Shown here piece by piece: positions 1 to 8,980 of a stretch of DNA of 64,000 bases. Location of the stretch: assembly GCA_963753105.1 (NCBI GenBank), contig CAVWBD010000003.1, positions 310,001 through 374,000 of the forward strand, in the 5' to 3' direction. The notes beneath the pieces were generated by a model. It saw nothing but the letters and a program-made list of their open reading frames with translations. It searched no databases and was not told the origin of the DNA. How positions within the stretch are numbered: the stretch's first letter is position 1; every line of letters starts with the position of its first letter. Source of the stretch: SZUA-36 sp963753105 (GTDB lineage Bacteria; Pseudomonadota; Gammaproteobacteria; Xanthomonadales; SZUA-36). Made by a program: the position numbers and the translations under genes.

Positions 1-515
1 ATCCGGCCCCGGTAGACGTTGTGTGTCAGGTGGTCGATGAGCTGGAAACCGCAGCCCGGAGGATGACGGTCAACCCCGTCGAAGAACTCGAAATCGATGT
101 CATAAAAACTGGCGCCGTTGTCATAACGGTCGATCAGGTACAGCGGCGCGCCACCGATACCCTTGATCGCCGGCAGGCGCAGTTCCATCGGCCCGGTCGG
201 TATCTCGATGGGTTGCGCGCCCATTTCAAGCGCCCGGTAATAAGCCTTGTGGGCGTCTTTTACCCGGAACGCCATGCCGCAGGCACTGGGCCCGTGCTCT
301 TCGGCGAAATAGGCGGCGTGGCTGTTGGGCTCCTTGTTCAGGATGAAGTTGATTTCGCCCTGGCGGTACAGGGTGACATGCTTGGAACGGTGTTTCGCCA
401 CTTTGGTAAAACCCAGCATGTCAAATACGGGTTCGAGCACGCCCGGTGTTGGAGATGCGAACTCGACGAACTCGAAACCATCCAGGCCCATCGGGTTTTC
501 AAACAGGTCAGTCAT
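1..515 (-). CDS. hpd: 4-hydroxyphenylpyruvate dioxygenase, C-terminus cut by window edge
   Basis: Non-heme iron enzyme that converts 4-hydroxyphenylpyruvate to homogentisate in tyrosine breakdown. The visible N-terminal ~171 residues begin MTDLFENPMGLDGFEF and closely follow the pseudomonad-type enzyme. They contain the ASPTPG, YRQGEINFILN, EHGPSACGMAFRVKD and GIGGAPLYLIDR stretches. The first iron-ligand histidine lies in IDHLTHNV near residue 160. The C-terminal half with the other ligands lies beyond base 1. A GGAGA ribosome site sits before the ATG. It lies 70 nt downstream of tyrosine phenol-lyase on the same strand, so the two may be cotranscribed and would give tyrosine two alternative fates. 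Confidence 0.95.
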   Translation of the reverse strand, partial: MTDLFENPMGLDGFEFVEFASPTPGVLEPVFDMLGFTKVAKHRSKHVTLYRQGEINFILNKEPNSHAAYFAEEHGPSACGMAFRVKDAHKAYYRALEMGAQPIEIPTGPMELRLPAIKGIGGAPLYLIDRYDNGASFYDIDFEFFDGVDRHPPGCGFQLIDHLTHNVYRGR

Positions 516-585
516 ATTCAAATCTCCAAAGAAAAAGGGTCAGGCCAATTAATTCTAATTGAACCTGGCCCCTGTTGCTGAAGCA

Positions 586-1980
586 TTAAACGATGGGTTC
601 GAATCTCGCCTGGAAGAAACGCAGGTATTCCGGCTCGTAGACCATCTTCAGGCCCTTGATCTTGTCGCGGCTTTGATACAATCGAATGACCGATTCCGCT
701 ACGACATCCATATGTGCCTGTGTGTACACCCTTCGCGGCAATGTCAGCCTGACCAGTTCGAGGGCAGGGCGGCGATTATTGCCAGTTTCCGGGTCACGTC
801 CAGCCGACACGTTGCCGCGTTCCATTGCACGAACACCGGCCTCGAGGTACAGCTCGGCCGCCAGTGTCTGCGCCGGGTAGTCGTCCTGGTCGATATGCGG
901 CAGGAACTTGCGTGCGTCGAGGAAGATCGCGTGCGAGCCGATCGGGTTGACGATGGGTACACCGGCCTTGCGTAACAGGTCACCCAGGTAGCGTACCTGG
1001 CCAACACGCGCCGCCTGGTGATCTTCGGTCACGGCTTCGCGGATACCAATCGCCATGGCTTCCATGTCACGCCCCGCCAGGCCGCCGTAGGTATGCAGGC
1101 CTTCGTAAATCACCACCATGTTCTGGGCCTTGAGGAAAACCTCCTCGTCGTTGCAGGCGAAGAAACCGCCGATGTTGACCAAGAGGTCCTTCTTGGCGGA
1201 CATCGTGGCACCATCGGTCAGGTCGCAGATCTCGCGCAGGATGCTGCGCAGCGACTTGTCGGCGTAGCCTTCTTCGCGTTCACGGATAAACCACGCGTTT
1301 TCGATGGTGCGCGTGGCATCCAGCATGATCGGGATATTGTGTTTGCGGCAGTAGGCGTTCAATTCCTTCAGGTTGGCCATCGAGAAGGGCTGGCCACCCG
1401 CCATGTTTACATTGCCTTCGAGGCTGATATACGGAACACGGTCTGCGCCGACTTCCTGAACCAGGCGGTCGAGTTTTTCCATGTCGATGTTGCCCTTGAA
1501 GGGATGGCGGCTGGCCGGATCGTGCGCTTCATCGACGATCACGTCAACGAAGGTGCCGCCGGCCAGTTCCTGGTGCAAACGGGTAGTGGTGAAATACATG
1601 TTGCCGGGCACATAGTCACCTTCCTTGACCATGACCTGCGACAGCAGGTGTTCTGCGCCACGGCCCTGGTGTGTCGGCACGAGGTACTTGTAGCCGTAAT
1701 ATTCCTGTACGGCTTCCTGCAGGTGGTAGAAGTTTTCACTGCCGGAGTATGACTCGTCGCCGACCATCAGGCCGGCCCATTGCTTGTCGCTCATGGCGGA
1801 GGTGCCGGAATCGGTCAACAGGTCGATATAGACGTCCTTGCTGCGGATCAGGAAGGTGTTATAGCCGGCTTCACGGATGGCGGCTTCGCGTTCTTCACGC
1901 GTGGTCATGCGGATCAGTTCAACGGATTTGATCTTGTAGGGTTCGGCCCAGCTCGGGCGCTTGCCTTGTTCTGTGTTCAT
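586..1980 (-). CDS. tpl: tyrosine phenol-lyase (beta-tyrosinase)
   Basis: PLP enzyme that cleaves L-tyrosine to phenol, pyruvate and ammonia. The 464-residue product matches the tryptophanase/tyrosine phenol-lyase family along its length, with the PLP lysine in MSAKKD (about residue 264). Residues that separate the two activities are of the phenol-lyase kind. The Arg of MERG (about 389) is the side chain that holds the phenol in known phenol-lyases, where tryptophanase has VEIG. LRFFQARF carries the Phe pair where tryptophanase has His, and FTTTR is also present. I chose the ATG at 1980 over an upstream one at 2019 because AGGTGA precedes it. A divergent Lrp-type regulator lies 156 nt away. 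Tryptophanase activity is possible but less likely. Confidence 0.88.
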   Translation of the reverse strand: MNTEQGKRPSWAEPYKIKSVELIRMTTREEREAAIREAGYNTFLIRSKDVYIDLLTDSGTSAMSDKQWAGLMVGDESYSGSENFYHLQEAVQEYYGYKYLVPTHQGRGAEHLLSQVMVKEGDYVPGNMYFTTTRLHQELAGGTFVDVIVDEAHDPASRHPFKGNIDMEKLDRLVQEVGADRVPYISLEGNVNMAGGQPFSMANLKELNAYCRKHNIPIMLDATRTIENAWFIREREEGYADKSLRSILREICDLTDGATMSAKKDLLVNIGGFFACNDEEVFLKAQNMVVIYEGLHTYGGLAGRDMEAMAIGIREAVTEDHQAARVGQVRYLGDLLRKAGVPIVNPIGSHAIFLDARKFLPHIDQDDYPAQTLAAELYLEAGVRAMERGNVSAGRDPETGNNRRPALELVRLTLPRRVYTQAHMDVVAESVIRLYQSRDKIKGLKMVYEPEYLRFFQARFEPIV

Positions 1981-2087
1981 GGTTTCACCTGGTACTGTCT
2001 GGTTGAAGTTAATGTACATGCTCAGCTAATCATTATCTTGCAGATTGCAAAACTATGTGTTTCATAATTGTCAGTTAAATGAGATAA

Positions 2088-2105
2088 TTGAAACAATAGT
2101 TTCAA
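2088..2105. promoter_or_regulatory. inverted repeat between tpl and its regulator
   Basis: TTGAAAC-AATA-GTTTCAA is a perfect 7-bp inverted repeat around a 4-nt centre. It sits in the AT-rich divergent region between tyrosine phenol-lyase and the Lrp/AsnC gene. Lrp-family proteins usually bind such dyads in their own promoter region, so this is a candidate operator for both genes. The binding role is inferred. Confidence 0.5.
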
Positions 2106-2136
2106 GATATAGATGTATAAAGGGATCAATGTAAAT

Positions 2137-2596
2137 ATGAAGTTGTCATCGTCAGACCTGAAACTGCTCGGCGCCTTGCAGGAGGATGTAACCCTGAGCC
2201 AGATCGAACTTGCCGAGCATGCCGGCCTGTCCAGGACGTCCGTCTGGCGGCGTGTACGGGAACTGGAGGATGCGGGCGTGATTGACAACCGCGTTGCGTT
2301 GCTCAATCCGCGTTCACTGGGTTTGCAAATACACGTGTCTGCTGTCGGTCAGCATGGTCGAGCACTCGGACAAGGTCCGGCAGGCATTCGAGGAACACGT
2401 GCTGGGTTTGCCCGAGGTCATGGAGTGTTTTTCAGTGTCCGGAGACCGGGATTACGTGTTGCAGATCATCTCCAGGGACATGGAATCCTACAACGAGTTT
2501 TTGAATGCAAAAATACTGCATCATTCCAGCGTGCATTCGGCCAGTTCGAGCTTTGCCTTGCGACGGGTTAAGTACACGACAACTTTACCGTTTTAA
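2137..2596 (+). pseudogene. Lrp/AsnC-family transcriptional regulator, frameshifted
   Basis: Amino-acid-responsive DNA-binding regulator. The first frame encodes the helix-turn-helix (TLSQIELAEHAGLSRTSVWR, then RVRELEDAGVI). The next frame encodes the ligand-binding RAM domain (VEHSDKVRQAFEEHV, LPEVMECFSVSGDRDYVL) and the typical end SSFALRRVKYTTTLPF. The halves join if one base near 2338 (GTG T CTG CTG) is skipped, giving about 152 residues, the normal family length. Its divergence from tyrosine phenol-lyase suggests it senses an aromatic amino acid. With no other damage, a sequencing indel is plausible; if real, the protein loses its ligand-binding domain. The ATG at 2137 has AGGGA upstream. 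Confidence 0.8.
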
Positions 2597-2773
2597 TGGT
2601 TTTGCATGGTGAAAACGTGTAAAATATGCCCGCTGCCAGTTGCGGCGAGCGATTAAGTGTTTAGTCTGTAGAGGTCGTTATACTTCCTGCCAGATATACC
2701 GCGGTCCCGTTCTACTCCAGCACAGTCACCACCGCGAGGTGGATTTTCAACTAAATATAGTGAGTTAAATATA

Positions 2774-2983
2774 ATGTCGGATTCAATTACCGGGACCGTA
2801 AAGTGGTTCAATGACGAGAAAGGTTACGGCTTTATTTCACGTGAAGGTGAGCGTGACGTTTTCGTCCACTTCCGCCAGATCGTCGGTGAAGGTCGTAAAA
2901 CCCTGAAAGAAGGCCAGCAAGTCGAGTTCACCGTTGGTGAAGGACTCAAGGGACCACAGGCTGAAAACGTAACCCCTATGTAA
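2774..2983 (+). CDS. CspA-family cold shock protein
   Basis: A 69-residue single cold-shock domain (OB fold) that binds single-stranded RNA or DNA. Both nucleic-acid motifs are present: RNP1 KGYGFI (residues about 17-22) and RNP2 VFVHF (about 29-33). Length is typical of bacterial Csp proteins. The preceding 177 nt carry no gene, consistent with the long structured 5-prime leader common in cold-shock mRNAs, though I cannot show it is transcribed. A strong terminator follows 23 nt after the stop. Which Csp paralogue it is, and whether cold induces it, cannot be told. Confidence 0.93.
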   Translation: MSDSITGTVKWFNDEKGYGFISREGERDVFVHFRQIVGEGRKTLKEGQQVEFTVGEGLKGPQAENVTPM

Positions 2984-3006
2984 GGCTCTGAAGTTCCCAG
3001 GAAAAG

Positions 3007-3038
3007 CCCGGCAGGTACACACCTCGCCGGGTTTTTTT
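3007..3038 (+). terminator. Rho-independent terminator after the cold shock gene
   Basis: CCCGGC-AGGT, loop ACAC, ACCT-C-GCCGGG followed by seven T. A long GC stem with a T run placed just after the cold shock stop codon. Confidence 0.9.
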
Positions 3039-3198
3039 ATGCCTAGGTGCAGGGTGCGATCGCAGAGCAGTAGCCGAAGCTAGCTCCTAGTTGCCCAGAG
3101 GACACTCCCCGCATTGTGGGGATGCGCGACCGGCTTCTGCCAGATCGACGAGGCTTCAGCCTGTAGAGCTAGGCAGCCCTCTGATCAGCATCAATTGC

Positions 3199-3230
3199 AA
3201 AAGAAGGGCCGCATAAGCGACCCTTCTTTT
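3199..3230. terminator. bidirectional terminator
   Basis: AAAAGAAGGG and CCCTTCTTTT flank a 12-nt loop, giving a stem with T tracts on both strands. It lies just past the 3-prime end of the M3 peptidase on the minus strand and probably ends that transcript. Confidence 0.8.
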
Positions 3231-3258
3231 GTCTACCAATACTCCCGCAGGAGTTGGG

Positions 3259-5450
3259 TCATTCAGTGGTTTCGTTCAAACCGCGTCGTTCCAGCAAGGC
3301 TCGATCCTGGGCTCGGCACCACGGAAGTTGCGATACATGGTCATCACGTCATCAGATCCACCACGTGACAGTATGCCCTGGCGCAATAGGTCACCATTCT
3401 CACGGGTCATGCCGCCATTTTCTTTGAACCATGCACGGTGTCCGCATCCAGCACTTCTGCCCAGATGTAGGAATAATAGCCGGCAGAGTAGCCACCGATG
3501 ATATGTGAGAAATAGGTGCTGCGGTAGCGTGGCGGTACGGTTTCCAGCGCAACACCTGCATCCTCAAGCGCCTTGGCTTCAAATTCCAGCAGGCCATCGG
3601 CATCCGGCACTTCCTCGGGTGTGATCTGGTGCCAGGCCTGGTCCAGCAGGGAAGCGGCCAGGTATTCCGTGGTCGCATAGCCCTGGTTGAATTTCTGGGT
3701 TGCCAGGACTTTGTCCAGCAGTTCCTGTGGCATGGGTTCACCGGTCTCGTAGTGAACGGCATAGTTGGCCAGCACCTCCGGCCAGTCAGCCCACATCTCG
3801 TTGACCTGTGACGGGAATTCCACGAAATCACGCGGTACCGAGGTGCCAGCGAAGTCCGGGTATTTGACATTGGAGAACATGCCGTGCAGGCCATGGCCAA
3901 ATTCGTGGAACATCGTGGTGACCTCGTCCCAGGTCAGTAGAACAGGCTCGTCGGCAGAGGCCGGCTTGGGAATGTTCTGGTGGTTGGCTACAACCGGCTT
4001 CTTATCCAACAGGTGGGACTGGCTGACATAGGCGTTCATCCAGGCGCCGCCACGTTTGGAAGGGCGGGCAAAGGGATCAAAGATGAACAGCGCCAGCGTG
4101 GTGCCGTCGGCTTCAAATACCTCGAAGACACGCACGTCTTCCTGGTAAACCGGCAGGTCATGACGTTCTTTGAAGGTTATGCCGTAAACCATTTCCGCAG
4201 CGTAGAAAACGCCTTTGTGCAGGACATTGTCCAGCTCAAGGTAAGGCTTCAGCTGTGAGGCGTCGAAATCATAACGCTGCTTGCGCACTTTCTCGGCATA
4301 GTAATCCCAGTCCCAGGCGGCCAGTTCAAAATCACCACCTTCGGCATCGATGATTTCCTGCATGGCAGCGGCTTCAAGTTTCGCATTTTCAACGGCCGGC
4401 GGCGCCAGTTTTGCGAGCATTTCATTGACTGCTTCCGGGGTGCGTGCGGTCTGGCTTTCCAGGCTAAAGGCCGCATGGTTCTCATAACCCATCAATTGTG
4501 CACGTTCAGCGCGCAGCTTGATGACCTTGGTCAGTGCTTCGCGGTTGTCGTAATCACCGCCGTGGCTGCCACGGGCGACGGATGCTTCAAAGATGCGCTG
4601 ACGCAGTGCGCGGTTTTCGAGTACCGCCAGGGGTGGTTGCTGGGTAGTATTCAGCAGGGCAATCAGATATTTGCCTTCCATGGCCTTTCTCTTTCGCGGC
4701 CTCTGCGGCGGCATCGATCATGGCATCGGACATGCCTGCGAGTTCTTCGCGGGTGTCGACAACAACACCTGAGTTGTTGACCTCTTTCAGCACGTTCTGG
4801 CTGAAACTCGTCTGCAGTGATGCCAATTCGGCATTGATCGTTTTCAGTTGCTCTTTCTCGTCGTCGGAAAGCTTGGCGCCGGCGCGTACGAAATCCTTGT
4901 AGGTTTCTTCGACCAGGCGGTATGACTCGGGGTCCAGTTCAAGCGTGTCACGTTGGTCATAGATGCGCCTGGATACGTGCGAACAGATCGGCGTTCAACA
5001 GGATCTGGTCGTTGTGCGCAGACAGTTTCGGCGCCATCTCGGTACGGATTTCTTCGATGCGTCATTGGTATGGGCGCCGGCCATGCTGAAGAACACACGT
5101 GTCACGCGGTCCAGCGTCTGGCCGGAGTTTTCAAGCGGGATCAGCGTGTTGTCAAAAGTTGGCGCATCGGCCTGGTCTACGATGGCCTGTATCTCGGCCA
5201 GTTGCTCTTCCATGCCACGCTCGAATGCGGCTATGTAGTGCGAGTTATCGACCTTGTCGAATTGCGGGTAATACATGTACAACGGGCTTTCATTGAAAAA
5301 TGGATTGTCGTCAGCGTGCTGTGTTGTCATGGGTTCTGAAGAAGGTTTTTCGGATGCTGTTTCTGCCACTTGGTTATTATCGGTTTTGGAACAGCCGGCT
5401 AGTGAAAATACCAACGCTACAGCGAGCGCCAGCGGTAGTTTGGAGTTCAT
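3259..5450 (-). pseudogene. M3-family metallopeptidase lipoprotein (Dcp/oligopeptidase A-like), five frameshifts
   Basis: Zinc peptidase for short peptides. The N-terminus is a lipoprotein signal (lipobox LAGC), so it would act at the envelope. The zinc motif HEFGH is intact, and segments typical of peptidyl-dipeptidase Dcp follow in order: ENSGQTLDRVTRVFFSMAG, IEEIRTEMAPKLSAHNDQI, LEGKYLIALLNTTQQPP-like, WFKENGGMTRENG, MYRNFRGAEPRIEP. They occupy different frames, with single-base shifts near 5058, 4966, 4680, 3435 and 3300. I see no nonsense substitution, so decay is recent or some shifts are sequence errors. Restored, the protein would be about 730 residues, close to family size. The neighbours are intact, which favours real loss. 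Confidence 0.82.
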
Positions 5451-5624
5451 AGATATACTTCCTTTTTTATGCTGAAGTGCAACGCGGGATTTTACCCTAA
5501 TCGTTGTGCCAATGCTGTAGGTGATTGGTCATTGATGTAATCGGCACCGGCCTTTCAGTCGCATTGGATTAAGGGGATAATGCAGCAATGCAGCGCTGAT
5601 ACCGGGCTTGCGGGGAGATGGAAC

Positions 5625-6440
5625 ATGACGTACTGGATATTCGTGGCACTCGCGTTGGTTGCGATCGCCACGGCCTTGCTGGTTCCGCGATACCGGCTAA
5701 AAAAGGCCCTCGATGCACCTTTTCCGCAGGAGTGGGTGACCATCGTTGAACGTAACATAGGGATATACAAGAACTTACCGATGGATCTGCGTCTGCAGTT
5801 ACGCCGGATGATCAAGCAATTCCTGCACCAGAAACACTTCAGCGGCGCAGGCGGCCTGGAGATCACAGACGAAATACGGGTCACCGTTGCCGCCGAGGCC
5901 TGCATGTTGCTGCTGAACCGCAACATCGGTGTTTACCCATCGCTGCGCTATATCATCGTGTATCCCGCGGCCTTTGTCGTTGAACGTCCCGGTGCTGTTG
6001 CAGGTGGTGTTGTCAGCGTGGGGCGCAAGGGCGTGCTGGGTGAGTCCTGGAGCAACGGCAAGGTGATCCTGGCCTGGGATGACGTGCTACGCGGTTCGAC
6101 GAACTTTGTCGATGGGCAAAACGTGGTTCTGCACGAGTTCGCCCACCAGCTGGACAGCGAATCAGGCAGTACTAATGGCGCACCCGTGCTGATGGGTAAC
6201 AACTGCCTGCGTACCTGGGCGAGCACCTTGTCCGGGGAATTCGAGGAACTGCAGCGTGATGCCTGGAAGGGCAAGCGCTCATTGCTGGATCATTACGGCG
6301 CCACCAACCCGGCAGAGTTTTTCGCCGTGGCCACGGAGACGTTCTTTGAGAAGCCCCGGCAAATGGCCAAACACCACGCCGAGCTGTTCGAGGTATTGAA
6401 ATGCTATTTCCGGGTTGATCCCCGGGAGTGGGTGGATTGA
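5625..6440 (+). CDS. mtfA: MtfA-like zinc peptidase (M90 family)
   Basis: A 271-residue relative of MtfA, the soluble aminopeptidase that in E. coli binds the Mlc repressor and so affects glucose transport. The catalytic zinc motif HEFAHQLD lies near residue 170, with the downstream family sequence NPAEFFAVATETFFEKP. Unlike E. coli MtfA, the N-terminus begins with a hydrophobic segment (MTYWIFVALALVAIATALLV), so this version is probably membrane-anchored. The start at 5625 follows GGGAGA; a longer reading from 5580 has no good ribosome site. It is transcribed away from the M3 gene. No Mlc or PTS gene is in view, so the E. coli regulatory role should not be assumed. Confidence 0.85.
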   Translation: MTYWIFVALALVAIATALLVPRYRLKKALDAPFPQEWVTIVERNIGIYKNLPMDLRLQLRRMIKQFLHQKHFSGAGGLEITDEIRVTVAAEACMLLLNRNIGVYPSLRYIIVYPAAFVVERPGAVAGGVVSVGRKGVLGESWSNGKVILAWDDVLRGSTNFVDGQNVVLHEFAHQLDSESGSTNGAPVLMGNNCLRTWASTLSGEFEELQRDAWKGKRSLLDHYGATNPAEFFAVATETFFEKPRQMAKHHAELFEVLKCYFRVDPREWVD

Positions 6441-6474
6441 AGGCAGCCCGTTAAAACCTGGGGAATTGCCAGTG

Positions 6475-7062
6475 TCATTCCCTCAGTAGCTGTCGAAGGT
6501 CCGCGACCACGGCATCGCTGTGGTTGACATCCGACATCAGCAGACGGATACGTCCCTGGGCGTCAAATACAAATACAGCCGTACTGTGCATGACATTGTA
6601 GTTTCCCTTGTCCGGCGATGATTCCATGGCCGAATACACACCATAAGATTTTCTGAGCTTTGCAAGATCCTCTTCGGAACCGGTCAAACCTGTGAACCAG
6701 GGGCCGAATGCCGCAGTAAAATTCTCCAGCACCTCCGGTGTGTCGCGCTCCGGATCAACGGTCACCAGAAAAACCTGGATGTCTTCTGCTTGCGAGCCGA
6801 GTTTCTTCATTGCAACCGACAGTTGGGTCAGGGTGGTCGGGCAGATATGCGGGCAGTTGGTAAAACCGAAAAATACAAGCACGGGCCGACCACGCAGGCT
6901 GCGGGCATCCACGCTTTGACCTCCGGGGCCCGTCAGCTTGAATTCGAGGTCCGGCATGCTGCCGCTGATGTCCGTTGCGTGATATTCGACTACCCTGTCA
7001 CAGGACGACAAACAAAATGTGAACAGTAGGGCAAAAATTATTCTGAGTGCATGCATGGTCAT
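6475..7062 (-). CDS. SCO1/SenC-family copper-binding thioredoxin-fold lipoprotein
   Basis: Copper or thiol chaperone used in maturing the CuA centre of cytochrome c oxidase, exported and probably lipid-anchored (lipobox LSSC at residues 18-21). The thioredoxin-like fold carries the SCO signature NCPHICP with cysteines about 70 and 74, plus the third copper ligand His about 159 in VMHSTAVF. VTVDPERDTPE is also typical. The 195-residue length is usual. No oxidase genes are near, so its client may lie elsewhere. The ATG six bases further in is an alternative start. Confidence 0.9.
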   Translation of the reverse strand: MTMHALRIIFALLFTFCLSSCDRVVEYHATDISGSMPDLEFKLTGPGGQSVDARSLRGRPVLVFFGFTNCPHICPTTLTQLSVAMKKLGSQAEDIQVFLVTVDPERDTPEVLENFTAAFGPWFTGLTGSEEDLAKLRKSYGVYSAMESSPDKGNYNVMHSTAVFVFDAQGRIRLLMSDVNHSDAVVADLRQLLRE

Positions 7063-7204
7063 CGTCTAGCAGGTTCAGAGCACCTACCATAAACCAGTGG
7101 GACCGGGTAGGGAACCCCTGAGGGTTGTCATGAATATGCTCAACTTTTACCGCTTATTCCTGCTAGACTAACTGGCCCAGTTACACAGTTAACGGAATAT
7201 TGTT

Positions 7205-7750
7205 ATGTTTGAAAAACACAGAACCGGAAAACCGGAAACCAAAAGCGCACAACATGCACGGGAGCAGGCTGCTCCTGGGGGCCAATCGTCTGCAGCAAGT
7301 GGCAAGGCAGCAATCATTGGCCCCGGCATTCATATCAACGGCGATATACACGGTAATGAAAACCTGCTCGTAGAAGGCCACGTGAAGGGAAAAATCCACC
7401 TGGAATCCCACCAGGTAGACATCGGTCAGAGCGGCCGGGTCACGGCAGATATTACCGCCAAAGTAATCACGATTTCAGGCGAAGTACGCGGTGACCTCAA
7501 TGGTATCGAGAAAGTCGTCATTTCACGCACTGGAAACGTGCACGGCAATATCGTGGCACCGCGCATGACGCTGGAAGATGGTGCGATTTTCAAGGGCAGC
7601 ATCGACATGAATCCGAGCGAACCGGTCAAGGCCAAGCCAGCGGCACCGGTTGCCAAGACCATTGAAAAGACGCCGGACAAGCCTGCTGAGGCACCTAAAG
7701 GCACGACCGGCGACAAGCCCAAGGGCGCCGGCGGTTATTCCCTGAACTGA
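7205..7750 (+). CDS. bactofilin
   Basis: Polymer-forming cytoskeletal protein of 181 residues. The central beta-helical bactofilin domain (about 38-135) starts with IGPGIHINGDIHGNENLLVE and continues with the repeating hydrophobic pattern of GKIHLESHQVDIG and GDLNGIEKVVI. The flanks are low in complexity: a polar N-terminus and a Pro/Lys/Ala-rich tail (EPVKAKPAAPVAKTIEKTP), as in other bactofilins. Family members build filaments used for cell shape, stalks or polar placement of proteins. No M23 peptidase partner is adjacent; the next gene, 52 nt downstream, is an uncharacterised methyltransferase-like protein. Confidence 0.92.
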   Translation: MFEKHRTGKPETKSAQHAREQAAPGGQSSAASGKAAIIGPGIHINGDIHGNENLLVEGHVKGKIHLESHQVDIGQSGRVTADITAKVITISGEVRGDLNGIEKVVISRTGNVHGNIVAPRMTLEDGAIFKGSIDMNPSEPVKAKPAAPVAKTIEKTPDKPAEAPKGTTGDKPKGAGGYSLN

Positions 7751-7802
7751 GACCAGATCCCAGCAGTGATTATCTATCGCCAGTCACCGGGAAGTTGCTG
7801 AG

Positions 7803-8438
7803 TTGAGCGGCGTTGCACCCAACACACGGAGTGAAGCCTACCGGTCTACCTCAGAGGCAACGCCACGCAACCAGCAGACGCTATTGTTCCCGTCACTGCT
7901 AAGGCAGGTCGATCCGTACAGGCGCCTGTCTGTCCTGGAAATCGGCCCGGCCTTACCGGAGACCATCGAGTATTTTTCACAGTTCAAATGCCGTTTGCAT
8001 TTCGCAGCAATGTACACCGACCCCATTTTGCAAATGCAGACCGGTGACCATACAGAAGCTGAAATGGTTGCTCATTTGAAACGTTCATTCGGTTTTCGCA
8101 AGGGCACGCGTTTCGATCTTTGCCTGTTTTGGGACTTTCTGAATTACCTCAACGACCGGGCCTTGCGGGCCTTCACTGAAGCATTGAGACCGCATCTTTA
8201 CAAGGGCACCCGCGCCCATGCTTTTACGGTCAGAACGCTGGACACATCAATTGCCAACCAGCAATACGGGATACAGCAGGGCCACATTTTCAGTATCCGG
8301 CCACGGAGTGGGGTGCAACCACGCGCCTATCCGCATACACAGGCGATTCTCGTCAACCTGCTGACGGATTTTGATATTGACCAGGGGATGTTACTGCCGG
8401 ATGGCAGGCTGGAGGTATTGTTGTCCGCCAGCCTGTAG
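7803..8438 (+). CDS. uncharacterised protein, possible class I methyltransferase fold
   Basis: A 211-residue soluble protein that I do not recognise by name. VLEIGPALPETIEYF (about residues 40-54) resembles motif I of Rossmann methyltransferases, and RFDLCLFWDFLNYLNDRALR resembles their motif IV region, but no complete SAM site is clear. I use the TTG at 7803 because no ATG lies at a suitable place and GGGAAG is upstream; this is uncertain. It follows the bactofilin by 52 nt on the same strand, so they may be cotranscribed. A stable hairpin follows the stop. Confidence 0.6.
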   Translation: MSGVAPNTRSEAYRSTSEATPRNQQTLLFPSLLRQVDPYRRLSVLEIGPALPETIEYFSQFKCRLHFAAMYTDPILQMQTGDHTEAEMVAHLKRSFGFRKGTRFDLCLFWDFLNYLNDRALRAFTEALRPHLYKGTRAHAFTVRTLDTSIANQQYGIQQGHIFSIRPRSGVQPRAYPHTQAILVNLLTDFDIDQGMLLPDGRLEVLLSASL

Positions 8439-8461
8439 ATTTATGAAATTCATTGCTTGTC

Positions 8462-8493
8462 CCGGGTGACGATGTCACCCGGAAGCGCGTTTT
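8462..8493. terminator. convergent-gene hairpin
   Basis: CCGGGTGAC-GAT-GTCACCCGG is a perfect 9-bp stem with a 3-nt loop, followed by GCGTTTT. It lies between two converging genes. The T tract is short and offset, so it is a weaker terminator call than others here. Confidence 0.5.
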
Positions 8494-8510
8494 AACAAAG
8501 TGGGCAACTG

Positions 8511-8876
8511 TCAGCGTTTACGTTTGAACTTGTCCCAGAAAGTTTTCTTCACCAGGTCGGTCAGTTCGCCTGAATCCAGGTAGGTGCCATGGCCTTTCGG
8601 GCAGGATTCGTAAGTGATGTGCTTTTGCTTCTCATCACTCTCGTGCACCATTGACTCACCACAGACCGGGCAATGGTAGTCTTTAATGGCATCGGCTTTT
8701 TTGCCATGGGTTTTGTCACCGGTATCGATGATGTAGTCAGCCATCCATACATCATCGCGCAGCCTGTGCAGTTCTTCCGGTTGAAACCACAATCCACCGC
8801 AATCTGTGCAACGATCCACTTCAATTCGTGAGTAATAAACCTGTTCCATTTCGCCTGAACATTTCGGACAGTCCAT
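8511..8876 (-). CDS. double zinc-ribbon protein (TFIIB-type zinc finger)
   Basis: A 121-residue protein with two CxxC pairs at each end. MDCPKCSGEM with VDRCTDCGGLWF forms one ribbon of the small zf-TFIIB family (about residues 1-35). YHCPVCGESM with SCPKGHGTYLDSGEL forms a second, modified ribbon whose last ligand may be His. The CxxCxGxW pattern, with an acidic helix after it (PEELHRLRDD), is characteristic. The function of this family is unknown; zinc binding is the only safe inference. The basic tail KKTFWDKFKRKR could bind nucleic acid. Confidence 0.75.
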   Translation of the reverse strand: MDCPKCSGEMEQVYYSRIEVDRCTDCGGLWFQPEELHRLRDDVWMADYIIDTGDKTHGKKADAIKDYHCPVCGESMVHESDEKQKHITYESCPKGHGTYLDSGELTDLVKKTFWDKFKRKR

Positions 8877-8980
8877 AAATATCGCACCTCTCGTTGTTTA
8901 TCATTTGGAGTACCAGCAGCTACCCCGCGTAGCGGTCTATTGTGGTGTAAAAGTGAAAAGCGGTCAAACGGGAATGATTA

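Noticed and set aside
586..2019. Tryptophanase (tnaA)
   Set aside because: Residues MERG, FTTTR and LRFF match tyrosine phenol-lyase rather than tryptophanase, and no tnaC-like leader is visible; context is tyrosine breakdown.
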